Of a stretch of DNA of 64,000 bases, positions 1 to 8,614 are shown piece after piece. The notes under the pieces are model-generated. The model was not told the DNA's origin. It made no database searches and saw only the letters and a list, made by a program, of their open reading frames with translations. The position numbers were made by a program, and so were the translations under genes. Position 1 is the stretch's first letter; each line of letters starts with the position of its first letter. The DNA comes from an uncultured Tateyamaria sp. (GTDB lineage Bacteria > Pseudomonadota > Alphaproteobacteria > Rhodobacterales > Rhodobacteraceae): the NCBI RefSeq assembly GCF_947488715.1, contig NZ_CANLAG010000003.1, positions 124,001 through 188,000 on the forward strand, written 5' to 3'.

Positions 1-48
1 TCTCGGACCTTGTGCAATCCTTTCAGCAACTTTCAACGTTTCTGTCAT
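1..48 (-). CDS. Partial CDS, N-terminus of unknown protein
   Basis: The minus strand carries an ATG at 46-48 followed by 16 open codons (MTETLKVAERIAQGPR) that run off the window edge. A GGAGA Shine-Dalgarno-like sequence lies about 8 bases upstream of the ATG. It is the next gene downstream of the GbsR-type regulator, only 24 bases away, so the two probably share a transcript. Too little is visible to name a family. Confidence 0.55.
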   Translation of the reverse strand, partial: MTETLKVAERIAQGPR

Positions 49-72
49 CAGAGAAATCTCCATCCAAATTTT

Positions 73-609
73 TTAGTCGGGCGACTTGGCCTTGGGCAAG
101 AACCGCGCAATGCGCGCACCCATCTTGACCAATGCCAACTGTACGGACCGGGGCAGGCGGTTCACCTCTGCGTACCAGTCGTCGAACATCTGCATCGTTT
201 CCAACGTGTCGGCGATGCGCGCCTTGACAGCGGTGGGCGTGGCGTCGGCCTCGGCCTCCTGCCGCACCTTCTGCAAGGCTTTCAGAGTGGGGGCATATTC
301 GCGCGCCCGGCGGCTTTCCACGACGGTATGCACCAGGTCGAACATGTCGCGGATCGAATGAAAATGGTCCCGACGATCCCCCAATTTGCGCGAGCTGTGG
401 ACCAAGCCAAGGCTTTGCAACTCTTTCAGGCCGGTCGATACGTTGGACCGGGCAAGGTTCAGCAACTCACAGATATCATCCGCACTCAGCGGGTCCGGCG
501 AAATGTGCAACAGCGCGTGAATCTGCGCCACCGACCGATTGGTCCCCCATTTTTGGCCCATCTCCCCCCAGTGGAGGATAAAGTCTTGCATGGCGGGGGT
601 CAGGTGCAT
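73..609 (-). CDS. GbsR/MarR-family transcriptional regulator
   Basis: A 178-residue protein with a winged-helix DNA-binding region around residues 15-90, including the segment LSADDICELLNLARSNVSTG typical of GbsR-type MarR proteins, followed by a helical dimerisation tail. Family members are local repressors. The gene is followed at 24 bases by another gene reading the same way, which may be its target. Its upstream region holds a perfect TTTCTGT/ACAGAAA inverted repeat only 21 bases from the start codon, consistent with autoregulation (inference). The ligand cannot be read from the sequence. Confidence 0.85.
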   Translation of the reverse strand: MHLTPAMQDFILHWGEMGQKWGTNRSVAQIHALLHISPDPLSADDICELLNLARSNVSTGLKELQSLGLVHSSRKLGDRRDHFHSIRDMFDLVHTVVESRRAREYAPTLKALQKVRQEAEADATPTAVKARIADTLETMQMFDDWYAEVNRLPRSVQLALVKMGARIARFLPKAKSPD

Positions 610-629
610 CTTTTCGACTCAGGCTGAAT

Positions 630-647
630 TTTCTGTTGTGACAGAAA
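630..647. promoter_or_regulatory. Palindromic operator candidate upstream of GbsR-type gene
   Basis: TTTCTGT at 630-636, a four-base spacer and ACAGAAA at 641-647 form a perfect 7+7 inverted repeat. It lies 21 bases upstream of the regulator's ATG, where a repressor would block transcription. A weaker relative (TTTCT, eight bases, AGAAA at 39-56) overlaps the start codon of the next gene. Binding by the regulator is an inference. Confidence 0.45.
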
Positions 648-692
648 TATCAGACATGAATGTAGAGTCAACGCAATTCGACCGCAGGTGCG

Positions 693-1679
693 TCACGGCA
701 GCGCGTTCAGGATAATACGCACGGTACTGGCGTGCACGTCGGCGCGGTCAATGCCGGGGAGGTCTGTAAAAATGTCGATCTGTTGTGCCAGATTTGCGTC
801 TGCGGGTAGTCCAAGGAACGTATAGTGGCCCACACCCGGACCCATATCATGGTGCACAAACGCTCGGTTATACGATGCCAGCCAGTCTGCGCCGTGTTCT
901 GTTGGCGCCTCGGCATCAAGTTGCGCAGTGATCAGATGGACCGGGGTGGCGATGTCACGCAAAGATGTCTCGGAAAACGCACGCACAGGGGGTGGGGGCG
1001 CAATTGCGATCACACAATCTACACGCGGATCGGTATAGTCCGCTTCCTGCCGGTCCCAGGACGCGCGGAACACGGCACTGTTTGCCATAAGATCTGGCAG
1101 GGACTGCATCACATCCGGGCATTCGCGCGGCCCTTCCAGGTGGGTCCCGTTTTCGGCGTGCCATGCCTCAAACCTTTGCCACGCCGTTCTGGCCCCGACC
1201 AACGCAAGCGCTGTGTAAGCCCCAAGCGAGAACCCGATCACAGTGACGGCCGCCGTATCCAGACGGTTCGCAAACGGGCCATGGTGCGCAAGTTCAGACA
1301 AAAGCGCACTCATATCAGCGGCGCGGTCCCACCAGCACAGGAACCCCTCCGGGCGGACATCGACGCCCGAATTGCCATGATGATTGGCACCAATCACCAC
1401 ATACCCTTCCGCAGCCAGCGCGCAACCGATCCAGCCCAGGCTTTCTGCTGACCCGCCCGTCCCATGCGACAACAAAACAACGGGCAGACGGTCCGATCCG
1501 ACCACGGTCGCATCCTGCACCACGTCGCCGGGATCAAAGAACGTTTTGGTTGGCGCTGCGCCTGAGGTGTCAGTGCAGGGATACCAGGCACTCCACGCCA
1601 GCGGGCGCGGCCCCGTGCCGTCCCAGTTCCGTTGCGCGTGGTCCAGTGCCACACCCGTCCGATACCCGCAAAACGCCAT
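693..1679 (-). CDS. Alpha/beta hydrolase, PAF-acetylhydrolase/dienelactone-hydrolase type
   Basis: A 328-residue predicted serine hydrolase. An oxyanion-hole HGTGG motif near residue 75 is followed by the nucleophile elbow GFSLG (GxSxG) around residue 145. The late GVGHYTF segment holds a candidate catalytic histidine. The ATG at 1679 is chosen over one seven codons upstream because a GGAGG ribosome-binding site sits seven bases before it. The N-terminus (MAFCGYRTGV) has no signal peptide. The substrate is unknown; an ester or lipid hydrolase is most likely. Confidence 0.8.
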   Translation of the reverse strand: MAFCGYRTGVALDHAQRNWDGTGPRPLAWSAWYPCTDTSGAAPTKTFFDPGDVVQDATVVGSDRLPVVLLSHGTGGSAESLGWIGCALAAEGYVVIGANHHGNSGVDVRPEGFLCWWDRAADMSALLSELAHHGPFANRLDTAAVTVIGFSLGAYTALALVGARTAWQRFEAWHAENGTHLEGPRECPDVMQSLPDLMANSAVFRASWDRQEADYTDPRVDCVIAIAPPPPVRAFSETSLRDIATPVHLITAQLDAEAPTEHGADWLASYNRAFVHHDMGPGVGHYTFLGLPADANLAQQIDIFTDLPGIDRADVHASTVRIILNALP

Positions 1680-1742
1680 GACCTGTCCTCCTTCCGCCAA
1701 AGGAGGTCGAAATATTTGAACAAATTCAACAGGTTTCTGTAG

Positions 1743-2363
1743 CTACACCACGCGTGCCGTCAGAATGCGCAACGCAGCGGCCCCAAAGAACAGCGCAAAG
1801 GCCGCCTCGAACAGCCGCTTGGCGCGGGTATAGGCGCGCATCATCGGAGCAGACGAAAAGATGAACGCATAACCGTGAAAAACGATGAAACTCTGCGCGC
1901 CCACGGACAGGATAACGACCAACAGCGCAGTGACCGGCGTGTCCGGCGGCACACCCACCGAATAGAGCGCGCCAAAGAACAGCACCGCCTTTGGGTTCGT
2001 CAGGTGCAGGCCCAACCCTTTGGCATAGTGACCCCGCATCGACCGAGGACTGACCGGTGGCACCTTGAGCGCGGCGCCCAGCCATGCGGCGCGCGCCGAT
2101 TTGAGGGCCAACCAGCCCAGATAGGCGGCCCCGGCATAGCGCACGATTTCAAACAGCCACGCATTGGCCAACATGATTGCCCCCAGCCCAAAGGCTGCCG
2201 AGACGGACCATACGAACGACCCAGTGGTCACACCGGACGCAACGGCAAGGCCCGCGCGACGGCCCGATGCCATCGACGTGCCTGCAATGGTCAATGTCGC
2301 AGGGCCGGGGCTGCCACCAGCCAGCAAGGCGGCAAGCAGAATGAGAGGCAGATTGATATCCAT
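1743..2363 (-). CDS. LysE/RhtB family amino-acid exporter
   Basis: A 206-residue inner-membrane protein with about six hydrophobic segments. It carries the LysE family N-terminal signature GGSPGPATLTI and the later NPKAVLFF motif. Family members export amino acids or homoserine lactone-like compounds. The start MDINLPLIL is preferred over an ATG eight codons upstream because it gives the usual family N-terminus. It lies 13 bases downstream of the small gene at 2377-2631 and may be the last gene of the pyrB-plsY transcript. Confidence 0.88.
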   Translation of the reverse strand: MDINLPLILLAALLAGGSPGPATLTIAGTSMASGRRAGLAVASGVTTGSFVWSVSAAFGLGAIMLANAWLFEIVRYAGAAYLGWLALKSARAAWLGAALKVPPVSPRSMRGHYAKGLGLHLTNPKAVLFFGALYSVGVPPDTPVTALLVVILSVGAQSFIVFHGYAFIFSSAPMMRAYTRAKRLFEAAFALFFGAAALRILTARVV

Positions 2364-2376
2364 GATGCACAACACC

Positions 2377-2631
2377 CTAGGGTGCAACGACCAGCACGTC
2401 TACAAAGGCGCGCACCTTGGCTTCGGGCATCTCACACGGCTTGACCACGCTGCCGCGCGCCAGATCATACCAGTTGAGGCTGATGTAGTCTGTGCCGCCC
2501 AATTCCTCGGCGACAAGTTTCACGGATTTGCCGTTGGAAAAGCTGGATTTGGTCACCACGTACCGCCGCCCGTGTACGAGGCCGGTGAACGTGCCCTCCG
2601 GCAGCGCCGCCAATTGTGTGGCAAAGCTCAC
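2377..2631 (-). CDS. Small conserved-looking protein coupled to plsY
   Basis: An 84-residue protein. I place the start at a GTG that overlaps the plsY stop (GTGA), which gives a compact protein beginning (V)SFATQLAALPEGTFTG. The open frame extends upstream inside plsY, but an earlier start would give a poor, Arg/His/Gln-rich N-terminus. There is no signal peptide or membrane segment and the fold is unknown. The four-base overlap implies translational coupling to plsY. I do not recognise the family. Confidence 0.65.
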   Translation of the reverse strand: MSFATQLAALPEGTFTGLVHGRRYVVTKSSFSNGKSVKLVAEELGGTDYISLNWYDLARGSVVKPCEMPEAKVRAFVDVLVVAP

Positions 2632-3242
2632 CCGGATTTCTGACCAATCTTGGGTTCGGTGCCTGCGCGGATGCGGCTGATGTTGGCCCTGTGCCGCCAA
2701 AAGATCAGCAGCGTCAGGATCACACCCAGAAACAGTGCGTCAGGCTTGCCCAGAAACATCATGAAAAAGGTCGACGCCGCGGCAGCGACCAATGCCCCCA
2801 TGGATGAAATCCGGCTGATCCCGGCTCCGACCAGCCACGCGATACACGCAGCGATGCCTACCGGCCAATGCAAGGCCAGCAACAGGCCAAGGAATGTCGC
2901 CACACCCTTGCCCCCGCGAAACCCAAGCCAAACGGGATAGCAATGCCCCAACATCGCGGCCAGACCAGCCAGTTGTGCCGCATCCTCCGCCCCCGTCAGC
3001 GCCCGCGCCAACAGCAGCGCCGCCGCACCCTTGCCCGCATCCAGCAGCAGCGTCAGCGCCGCCGCCGTCTTGTTGCCGGTTCGCAGCACGTTGGTGGCGC
3101 CGATATTGCCCGACCCGATGTCGCGCAGATTGCCCAGGTTCATCACCCGCGCCAAAACCATTCCAAACGGGATAGACCCAAGGACGTAACCAATCACCGC
3201 CCACAGGGCGAGAGTTGCAAAGGTGCTTTCGATGATGGGCAT
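2628..3242 (-). CDS. plsY: Glycerol-3-phosphate acyltransferase PlsY
   Basis: A 204-residue multi-pass membrane enzyme that acylates glycerol-3-phosphate with acyl-phosphate in the first step of phospholipid synthesis. The three family motifs are visible: SIPFG near residue 23, the glycine-rich GSGNIGATNVLRT, and GFRGGKGVAT. Its ATG directly abuts the pyrC stop and its stop overlaps the next gene by four bases, so it sits inside the pyrimidine operon. The partner PlsX is not in this window. Confidence 0.95.
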   Translation of the reverse strand: MPIIESTFATLALWAVIGYVLGSIPFGMVLARVMNLGNLRDIGSGNIGATNVLRTGNKTAAALTLLLDAGKGAAALLLARALTGAEDAAQLAGLAAMLGHCYPVWLGFRGGKGVATFLGLLLALHWPVGIAACIAWLVGAGISRISSMGALVAAAASTFFMMFLGKPDALFLGVILTLLIFWRHRANISRIRAGTEPKIGQKSG

Positions 3243-4526
3243 TTAGGATCTTTGATAAACGGAATGGCCAGCGACAAATGTTTGCAGGACCTTACCTTGC
3301 ATCCGTGCGCCGTCAAAGGGGGTGTTGCGCGATTTCGACTGCAACGTCGCGCGGTCCATCACAAAGGGCGCGTGCGGGTCAAACACCACCAGATCCGCAG
3401 GTGCACCCACAGCCAGCCGCCCGCTGTCCAGACCCAACCGCTTGGCCGGGTTCAGCGACATCGCGCGCCACAGCGTTGGAAGGTCGATCTGATCCGCATG
3501 AAACAGGCGCATCGCGGCGGGCAACAGAGTTTCCAAAGCGACCGCCCCGGACGCTGCGGCCTCAAAGGGCAGGCGTTTGCTCTCTTCGTCCTGCGGGGTG
3601 TGCATGGAACTGATCACGTCGATCAGGCCCGATTGCACCGCCTCGGCCATGGCCAGCCGGTCCTCCTCGTCGCGCAACGGCGGCTTGATCTTGAAGAACG
3701 TACGATAGTCGGCCACGTCCAGCGCGTTCAGTGTCAAATGGTGGATCGACGTGCCAGCGGTGATGTCGAACCCATTGGCCTTGGCCCGTTCCAACGGGGG
3801 CAGGGCGCGCGCGGCGGTGATCTGGTCGGCGTGGTATCGCGCGCCCGTCATCTCGATCATCGCGATGTCACGGTCAAGGCCCATCCGCTCCGCCATCGGT
3901 GACACAGCAGGCAGGCCGCGGAGCGAGGCAAACTTGCCCGACGTTGCCGCAGCTCCGGCACTCAAGCCCGGATCCTGCGGGTGGCCCAACACCAGCGCGC
4001 CCAGACTGCGCGCATAGCTGAGTGCCCGGCCAAAGACCTTGTGATCTGTCACCACATTGTCGCAATCGGTGAACGCGACTGCACCCGCATCCAGCAGGAA
4101 CCCGATCTCGGTCATTTCGCGCCCCAACCGCCCCTTGGTCAGCGCAGCTATGGGCAAGACGTTGACCGGTGCGGCCTCGCGGGCGCGGCGGATCACAAAC
4201 TCCAATGTTTCCGGGTTGTCGATGGCCGGATCGGTGTCAGGGCGCGTGACCATGGTGGTGACCCCACCCGCTGCCGCAGCCAGCCCGGCAGAGCCAAAGC
4301 TCTCCTTGTGCCGCTCACCGGGCTCGCAGACCTTGACGCCAATGTCGATGATGCCGGGGGCCAGATGCTTGCGGTTGCAATCCACCGTCTCGCGCGCTTC
4401 AGGCAGGTCGCTGCCGTCCGTGATGATACCGCTGATCCGACCATCCGAGACGGCGACAGCGCCGGTTGTGACTGTGCCTGCTTCAGGGTCGACCAGCTTG
4501 GCATTTTTGAACAATATGTCAGTCAT
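3243..4526 (-). CDS. pyrC: Dihydroorotase (PyrC, class I type)
   Basis: A 427-residue amidohydrolase that cyclises carbamoyl aspartate to dihydroorotate in de novo pyrimidine synthesis. The N-terminal KLVDPEAGTV beta-sandwich and the LAPGIIDIGVKVCEPGERHK segment are diagnostic. In the latter, the usual metal-binding HxH of active dihydroorotases appears as D-I-G-V-K, so the two histidines are absent. The ATG at 4526 overlaps the upstream stop (ATGA) and gives the usual MTDILFKNAKL start. With pyrB in the same operon, this may be the pseudo-DHOase-like member that supports PyrB, with a second PyrC elsewhere (inference). Confidence 0.88.
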   Translation of the reverse strand: MTDILFKNAKLVDPEAGTVTTGAVAVSDGRISGIITDGSDLPEARETVDCNRKHLAPGIIDIGVKVCEPGERHKESFGSAGLAAAAGGVTTMVTRPDTDPAIDNPETLEFVIRRAREAAPVNVLPIAALTKGRLGREMTEIGFLLDAGAVAFTDCDNVVTDHKVFGRALSYARSLGALVLGHPQDPGLSAGAAATSGKFASLRGLPAVSPMAERMGLDRDIAMIEMTGARYHADQITAARALPPLERAKANGFDITAGTSIHHLTLNALDVADYRTFFKIKPPLRDEEDRLAMAEAVQSGLIDVISSMHTPQDEESKRLPFEAAASGAVALETLLPAAMRLFHADQIDLPTLWRAMSLNPAKRLGLDSGRLAVGAPADLVVFDPHAPFVMDRATLQSKSRNTPFDGARMQGKVLQTFVAGHSVYQRS

Positions 4527-5065
4527 CCGGCGATCCATATAAAGAGCCATGTGAATAGGGCGAGCCCAATCAAGACAATCATCGCGATCCGGCCCGACAT
4601 GGCCGCATCCGAGGGGTGCTTTTTCACGGTTTCAGGTGGGGCAGAGTAGGGTTTGGCCGCCTCCGACGTGATTGTTTCGGTGGCCTGCCAATTTGTGCCG
4701 GGTGTGCCATAGGCGCCGATCAATGTCAGCGCAGGCGCAGGGGCCAAGGTTGTGGCCGCGCCGCTGAAAGCGCGGGAATAGACGATCATCACCCAGCCGC
4801 CCAACTTGTCCAGCTTGATCCGGTCCGGGGCCAATTCCGCGTCAGGCACCGCATGACCGTCAGCCAGATAACCGGCCAGCCCAACCCCGTCGAGGTCGGA
4901 CAGTGCAAAGACTTCGATATGGTCGGCGTCCACCGGCACGCCCAGCATCTCGACCAGTTGTGCCGCGTCATCTTTGAGCGCGCGTGCGGCGTCGTCGGAC
5001 ATGGACAGCGAAAAGACACGGATGGCGCCGTGTTCATGGGCGGGTATGTCGATCTTTGGGGTCAT
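4523..5065 (-). CDS. Unknown protein with C-terminal membrane anchor
   Basis: A 180-residue protein with a soluble N-terminal domain (about residues 1-150, starting [20 protein letters not shown]) and one hydrophobic segment at the extreme C-terminus (IAMIVLIGLALFTWLFIWIAG region, split by small residues). It looks tail-anchored, with the bulk on the cytoplasmic side. It overlaps the PH-like gene upstream and pyrC downstream by ATGA junctions, so it is made together with pyrimidine enzymes. No function is recognised. Confidence 0.8.
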   Translation of the reverse strand: MTPKIDIPAHEHGAIRVFSLSMSDDAARALKDDAAQLVEMLGVPVDADHIEVFALSDLDGVGLAGYLADGHAVPDAELAPDRIKLDKLGGWVMIVYSRAFSGAATTLAPAPALTLIGAYGTPGTNWQATETITSEAAKPYSAPPETVKKHPSDAAMSGRIAMIVLIGLALFTWLFIWIAG

Positions 5066-5535
5066 TGCGCCCCCTCGGGCAGTGCGCGGACCCGTGCATC
5101 CAGAATACGCGTGCGCAGCGCCGCAGGCTTTGGCGGGATCGGTATGGTTGTTGCCGTTCCGCTGTTGAATCGGATCACCAGCGACCACCACGGCCAACGG
5201 TTGATGCGTCGAATGTCTGTCAGCGCCAGTCGCGACGGTAAGTCGTCGCCCGGCACGATGTGAATGGCCCGGTCTGTCAGGTGCCAGTCCGTGCGTCGGT
5301 TCTGCCCCCAGATGTCCAGTTCTCCGAACACCCACATGTAAAACAGGCCCACGATCACCGCCCCCGGCAGTGCCAACAGCGTTGTTTGCAGGCTCTGACC
5401 AAGGCTGGCGGCCTGGCCAATCACAACCCAGACCGAAACGATTACACCCGCCCGCACGAGAAACGATCGGGCAGAGATCTTCCACGACACCAGCAATGTC
5501 TCGCCGGGCATCAGATCGGCCTCGACAGGCGTCAT
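5062..5535 (-). CDS. PH-domain-like (bPH/DUF304 type) membrane protein
   Basis: A 157-residue protein with two hydrophobic segments (about 28-48 and 54-72) followed by a beta-rich region containing [20 protein letters not shown] and [15 protein letters not shown], the pattern of bacterial PH-like domains. Such proteins are membrane associated and their roles are mostly unknown. Both ends overlap neighbours by four bases (pyrB upstream, the 180-residue protein downstream), so it belongs firmly to the pyrimidine operon. The family assignment is from pattern only. Confidence 0.72.
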   Translation of the reverse strand: MTPVEADLMPGETLLVSWKISARSFLVRAGVIVSVWVVIGQAASLGQSLQTTLLALPGAVIVGLFYMWVFGELDIWGQNRRTDWHLTDRAIHIVPGDDLPSRLALTDIRRINRWPWWSLVIRFNSGTATTIPIPPKPAALRTRILDARVRALPEGAQ

Positions 5536-6476
5536 GCCGCACCCCGCAAGGCGCGTTGGTTGCGTGCCAGCAGGTCCATGGCGGCCATGCGCACGGCGAC
5601 CCCCATTTCAACCTGATCCTGAATAACGCTGCGATTGATGTCGTCCGCCAGCGTGCCGTCGATCTCGACCCCGCGGTTCATGGGGCCGGGGTGCATCACG
5701 ATGGCGTCGGGCTTGGCATGGGCCAGTTTATCGGCATCCAGGCCGTAGCGGTGATAGTATTCGCGTTCCGAGGGGATAAAACCGCCGTCCATCCGTTCGC
5801 GTTGCAGACGCAGCATCATCACGACGTCCACGTCCTGAAGGCCTTGGGCCATGTCGTCATAAACCTCGCAGCCGAACTCTGCGATACCCGAAGGCATCAG
5901 CGTTGGTGGGCCAATCAGGCGGATGCGGTTCTCCATCTTGCCGAGCAGGATGATGTTGGACCGGGCAACGCGGCTGTGTGCGATGTCGCCGCAAATGGCG
6001 ATGTTCAAGCGGTGCAGACGCCCCTTGGCCCGCCGGATGGTCAGCGCATCGAGCAGGGCCTGCGTCGGGTGCTCATGGCGCCCGTCGCCCGCGTTCAGCA
6101 CGGCACAGTTCACCTTCTGCGCCAAAAGGTCGACCGCGCCGGAATGTGGATGCCGCACCACCAGCAGGTCGGGGTGCATCGCGTTCAGTGTCATGGCGGT
6201 GTCGATCAGGGTCTCGCCCTTCGAGATGGACGAGGCCTGCATCGCCATGTTCATCACATCCGCACCCAACCGTTTGCCCGCCAACTCGAAACTGGCCTGT
6301 GTGCGGGTGGAGTTTTCGAAGAACATGTTGATTTGGGTCAGACCGGCGAGCGCATCGCCGTGTTTTACGTCAGCCCGGTTAAGCGTCACGTAATCCTCGG
6401 CCAGATCGAGCAGGGTCACGATTTCCTCGGCGCGCAGATGTTCGATGCCCAGAAGGTGTCGGTGGGTAAAGGTCAT
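5532..6476 (-). CDS. pyrB: Aspartate carbamoyltransferase catalytic chain
   Basis: A 314-residue cytoplasmic enzyme that joins carbamoyl phosphate and aspartate, the committed step of pyrimidine synthesis. The carbamoyl-phosphate motif [13 protein letters not shown], the [11 protein letters not shown] stretch and the aspartate-binding HPGPMNRG motif are all present. It is the first gene of the minus-strand operon running through pyrC and plsY. There is no pyrI, as expected for a class that uses catalytic chains with (pseudo)dihydroorotase. Confidence 0.97.
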   Translation of the reverse strand: MTFTHRHLLGIEHLRAEEIVTLLDLAEDYVTLNRADVKHGDALAGLTQINMFFENSTRTQASFELAGKRLGADVMNMAMQASSISKGETLIDTAMTLNAMHPDLLVVRHPHSGAVDLLAQKVNCAVLNAGDGRHEHPTQALLDALTIRRAKGRLHRLNIAICGDIAHSRVARSNIILLGKMENRIRLIGPPTLMPSGIAEFGCEVYDDMAQGLQDVDVVMMLRLQRERMDGGFIPSEREYYHRYGLDADKLAHAKPDAIVMHPGPMNRGVEIDGTLADDINRSVIQDQVEMGVAVRMAAMDLLARNQRALRGAA

Positions 6477-6502
6477 GGCAGTCCCTTGGCGTGGCCTGCG
6501 CG

Positions 6503-6532
6503 GTTATAGGCGCGGGCATGTGGTGGCGGCAA
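6503..6532 (-). promoter_or_regulatory. Candidate promoter of the pyrB operon
   Basis: On the minus strand TTGCCG (6532-6527) is followed after 18 bases by TATAAC (6508-6503), which is 26 bases upstream of the pyrB ATG. The match to the housekeeping -35/-10 pattern is good but is read by eye. Confidence 0.4.
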
Positions 6533-6606
6533 GCGGTTGGATTTGCATATTTGAGGAACAATGAATGGGCATTCCGGTTCCCCGCTGCCCAGCGTAGGAT
6601 CACACC

Positions 6607-7380
6607 ATGGAATCGGCAGAGTATCATAGCACCCTCGCGGCGCTAGCCTGGCAGATTGAGCTGGGCGCAGACGAGTGTATCGCGGACACGCCCGTGGATC
6701 GCTATGCCGTGCCCGCCGCTGTTGCGAAACCTGTGGCACCTGACAGTCCGGGCAAGGCGGCCGTTGCGCCGATGCCTGTACAGGACCGCTTTGACCCGGT
6801 TGCCGTTGCCCAAGAGGCCGCAGATGCGGCGCAAACTCTCGATGAGTTGCGCACGGCGCTCGGGGCGTTTCAGCATTGTGAGCTCAAGCGTGGGGCGCGC
6901 AATCTGGTCTTTTCCGATGGTGTGGCAGGTGCGCGCGTGATGATTGTCGGAGAAGCGCCGGGGCGCGATGAGGACATGCAGGGCAAACCGTTTGTCGGGC
7001 GGGCCGGGCAGCTATTGGACAAGATGCTCGCCGCCATCGGCCTGTCGCGCGGCGAAAACGTGTATATCACCAACGTGTTGCCATGGCGCCCGCCACAGAA
7101 CCGCGACCCCAAGCCCGAAGAGATCGCGATGATGCAGCCGTTTCTGAACCGGCACATCGCGTTGGCGGCACCGGATGTGTTGATGGTCATGGGCAACCAT
7201 TCATGCCAAGCCCTTCTGGGCAAGCGCGGCATCACACGCCTGCGCGGTGACTGGACGCAGGCGCAGGGCCGACAGGCGCTGCCGATGTTCCACCCGGCCT
7301 ATTTGCTGCGCAATCCGGCCGCCAAACGCGAGGCCTGGGCCGACTTGCTGAGCCTGCAGGCGCGGTTGCGCGATGGTTGA
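6607..7380 (+). CDS. Uracil-DNA glycosylase family 4-like
   Basis: A 257-residue base-excision repair enzyme of the UDG superfamily. Motif I GEAPGRDEDMQGKPFVG begins at residue 115 and motif II FHPAYLLR is near the C-terminus. Family 4 enzymes normally hold a 4Fe-4S cluster with four cysteines; here only C24, C91 and C200 exist, so the cluster is probably absent. A low-complexity stretch of about 60 residues precedes the catalytic domain. It heads a plus-strand operon with a LysE exporter (8-base overlap) and moaB. Confidence 0.88.
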   Translation: MESAEYHSTLAALAWQIELGADECIADTPVDRYAVPAAVAKPVAPDSPGKAAVAPMPVQDRFDPVAVAQEAADAAQTLDELRTALGAFQHCELKRGARNLVFSDGVAGARVMIVGEAPGRDEDMQGKPFVGRAGQLLDKMLAAIGLSRGENVYITNVLPWRPPQNRDPKPEEIAMMQPFLNRHIALAAPDVLMVMGNHSCQALLGKRGITRLRGDWTQAQGRQALPMFHPAYLLRNPAAKREAWADLLSLQARLRDG

Positions 7381-7981
7381 TCCCGTGATGCTGCTGGCCT
7401 TTGTGCCTGCCGGTCTGGCGCTGAACCTGACGCCGGGTGCGGATATGGCGTTCTGTCTTGGGCAAGGGTTGCGCTCGGGACCGCGTGCGGCCATCGCCGC
7501 CAGCGGGGGTATCGCGCTGGGGGCTTTTGTGCATACGCTCTTGGCGGGGCTGGGCCTTGGTGCACTGGTGGCCACGGTGCCGCTGGCGTTCGAGGTCATC
7601 CGCTGGGTTGGTGTTGCCTACCTGGTGTGGCTGGCCGTCCAGACCCTGCGCCACCGTGCTGTGACCGATGCGCCCCCTGTCAGTGCGGCGTGGGCCTTTC
7701 GCACTGGCCTGTTTGTAAACCTCACCAATCCCAAGGTGATCCTGTTCGTGCTGGCCTTTGTCCCGCAATTTGTTGTGCCGCAGGCGGGGTCCGTTCTGGG
7801 CCAGTTCCTGATCTTTGGTGCGATGCTCAGCCTCGGCGGGTTCGTCATCAACGGTCTTGTTGGCGTGTTCGCCAGCGGTCTGGGTCAGCGGCTGGCTCGT
7901 GGCAGCCGTGTGCTGGACTGGATCACCGCCACCGTTTTCGTGGGCCTCGCCGCCCGCCTCGCCATATTGGAGCGCGCATGA
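7373..7981 (+). CDS. LysE family translocator
   Basis: A 202-residue membrane exporter with the family N-terminus LNLTPGADMAFCLGQGL, the NLTNPKVILF motif in the middle and about six hydrophobic segments. Its start overlaps the glycosylase gene by eight bases and its end overlaps moaB by four, so all three are co-translated. The substrate (amino acid or derivative) cannot be deduced. It is only distantly similar to the LysE protein at 1743-2363. Confidence 0.88.
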   Translation: MVDPVMLLAFVPAGLALNLTPGADMAFCLGQGLRSGPRAAIAASGGIALGAFVHTLLAGLGLGALVATVPLAFEVIRWVGVAYLVWLAVQTLRHRAVTDAPPVSAAWAFRTGLFVNLTNPKVILFVLAFVPQFVVPQAGSVLGQFLIFGAMLSLGGFVINGLVGVFASGLGQRLARGSRVLDWITATVFVGLAARLAILERA

Positions 7982-8520
7982 GCCGCATCGACGACAGCCT
8001 AGATTTCATCCCTGTCCGCATTGCCGTCCTGACCGTCAGCGACAGCCGTGATCTGTCGCAGGACCGATCCGGCGACGTGCTGGTGGACCGCCTGACCAAG
8101 GACGGTCATGTGTTGGCGGATCGCAAGATCCTGCCGGATGAACGGGACCAGATCGCGGATCAGTTGCGCACGTGGTGCAATGACCCGCAGATTGACGTCG
8201 TGCTGTCCACCGGGGGTACCGGGCTGACCGGGCGCGATATTACAGTTGAGGCGCACCGCGATGTCTATGAAAAAGAGATCGACGCCTTTGGCACCGTGTT
8301 CACCATCGTGTCCATGCAAAAGATCGGCACCAGCGCTGTGCAAAGCCGCGCAACAGGTGGCGTCTGCAACGGCACTTACCTCTTTGCCCTGCCGGGCAGT
8401 CCGGGCGCATGCAAGGATGCGTGGGACGAAATTCTGGGGCGGCAACTCGATTTTCGGCACCGGCCCTGTAATTTTGTCGAAATTTTACCCCGTCTTGACG
8501 AACATCAGCGACGGAAATAG
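7978..8520 (+). CDS. moaB: Molybdenum cofactor biosynthesis protein MoaB/MogA-type
   Basis: A 180-residue cytoplasmic protein of the MoaB/Mog family, which adenylylates or otherwise activates molybdopterin before metal insertion. The fold motifs IAVLTVSDSRD, VLSTGGTGLTGRD and LPGSPGACKDAW are clear. The ATG overlaps the LysE stop (ATGA). The main molybdenum-cofactor operon of this window (fdhD-mobA-mobB-moeA) is 13 kb away. Confidence 0.93.
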   Translation: MSRIDDSLDFIPVRIAVLTVSDSRDLSQDRSGDVLVDRLTKDGHVLADRKILPDERDQIADQLRTWCNDPQIDVVLSTGGTGLTGRDITVEAHRDVYEKEIDAFGTVFTIVSMQKIGTSAVQSRATGGVCNGTYLFALPGSPGACKDAWDEILGRQLDFRHRPCNFVEILPRLDEHQRRK

Positions 8521-8614
8521 CGCGCAGGCACGTAACAGCTTTGTTGCTTGGTATTTTCTGCGACGGTTCTACCTTGTAACGTGCAACATGGCCTGCGGGT
8601 AAAGGCGTGAAAAG

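Noticed and set aside
8524-8596. Imperfect inverted repeat (GCAGGC/GCCTGC and GCACGTAACA/TGTAACGTGC) upstream of the RND adaptor
   Set aside because: The second arm has a mismatch and a six-base bulge, and the spacing is long; chance pairing in GC-rich DNA cannot be excluded.
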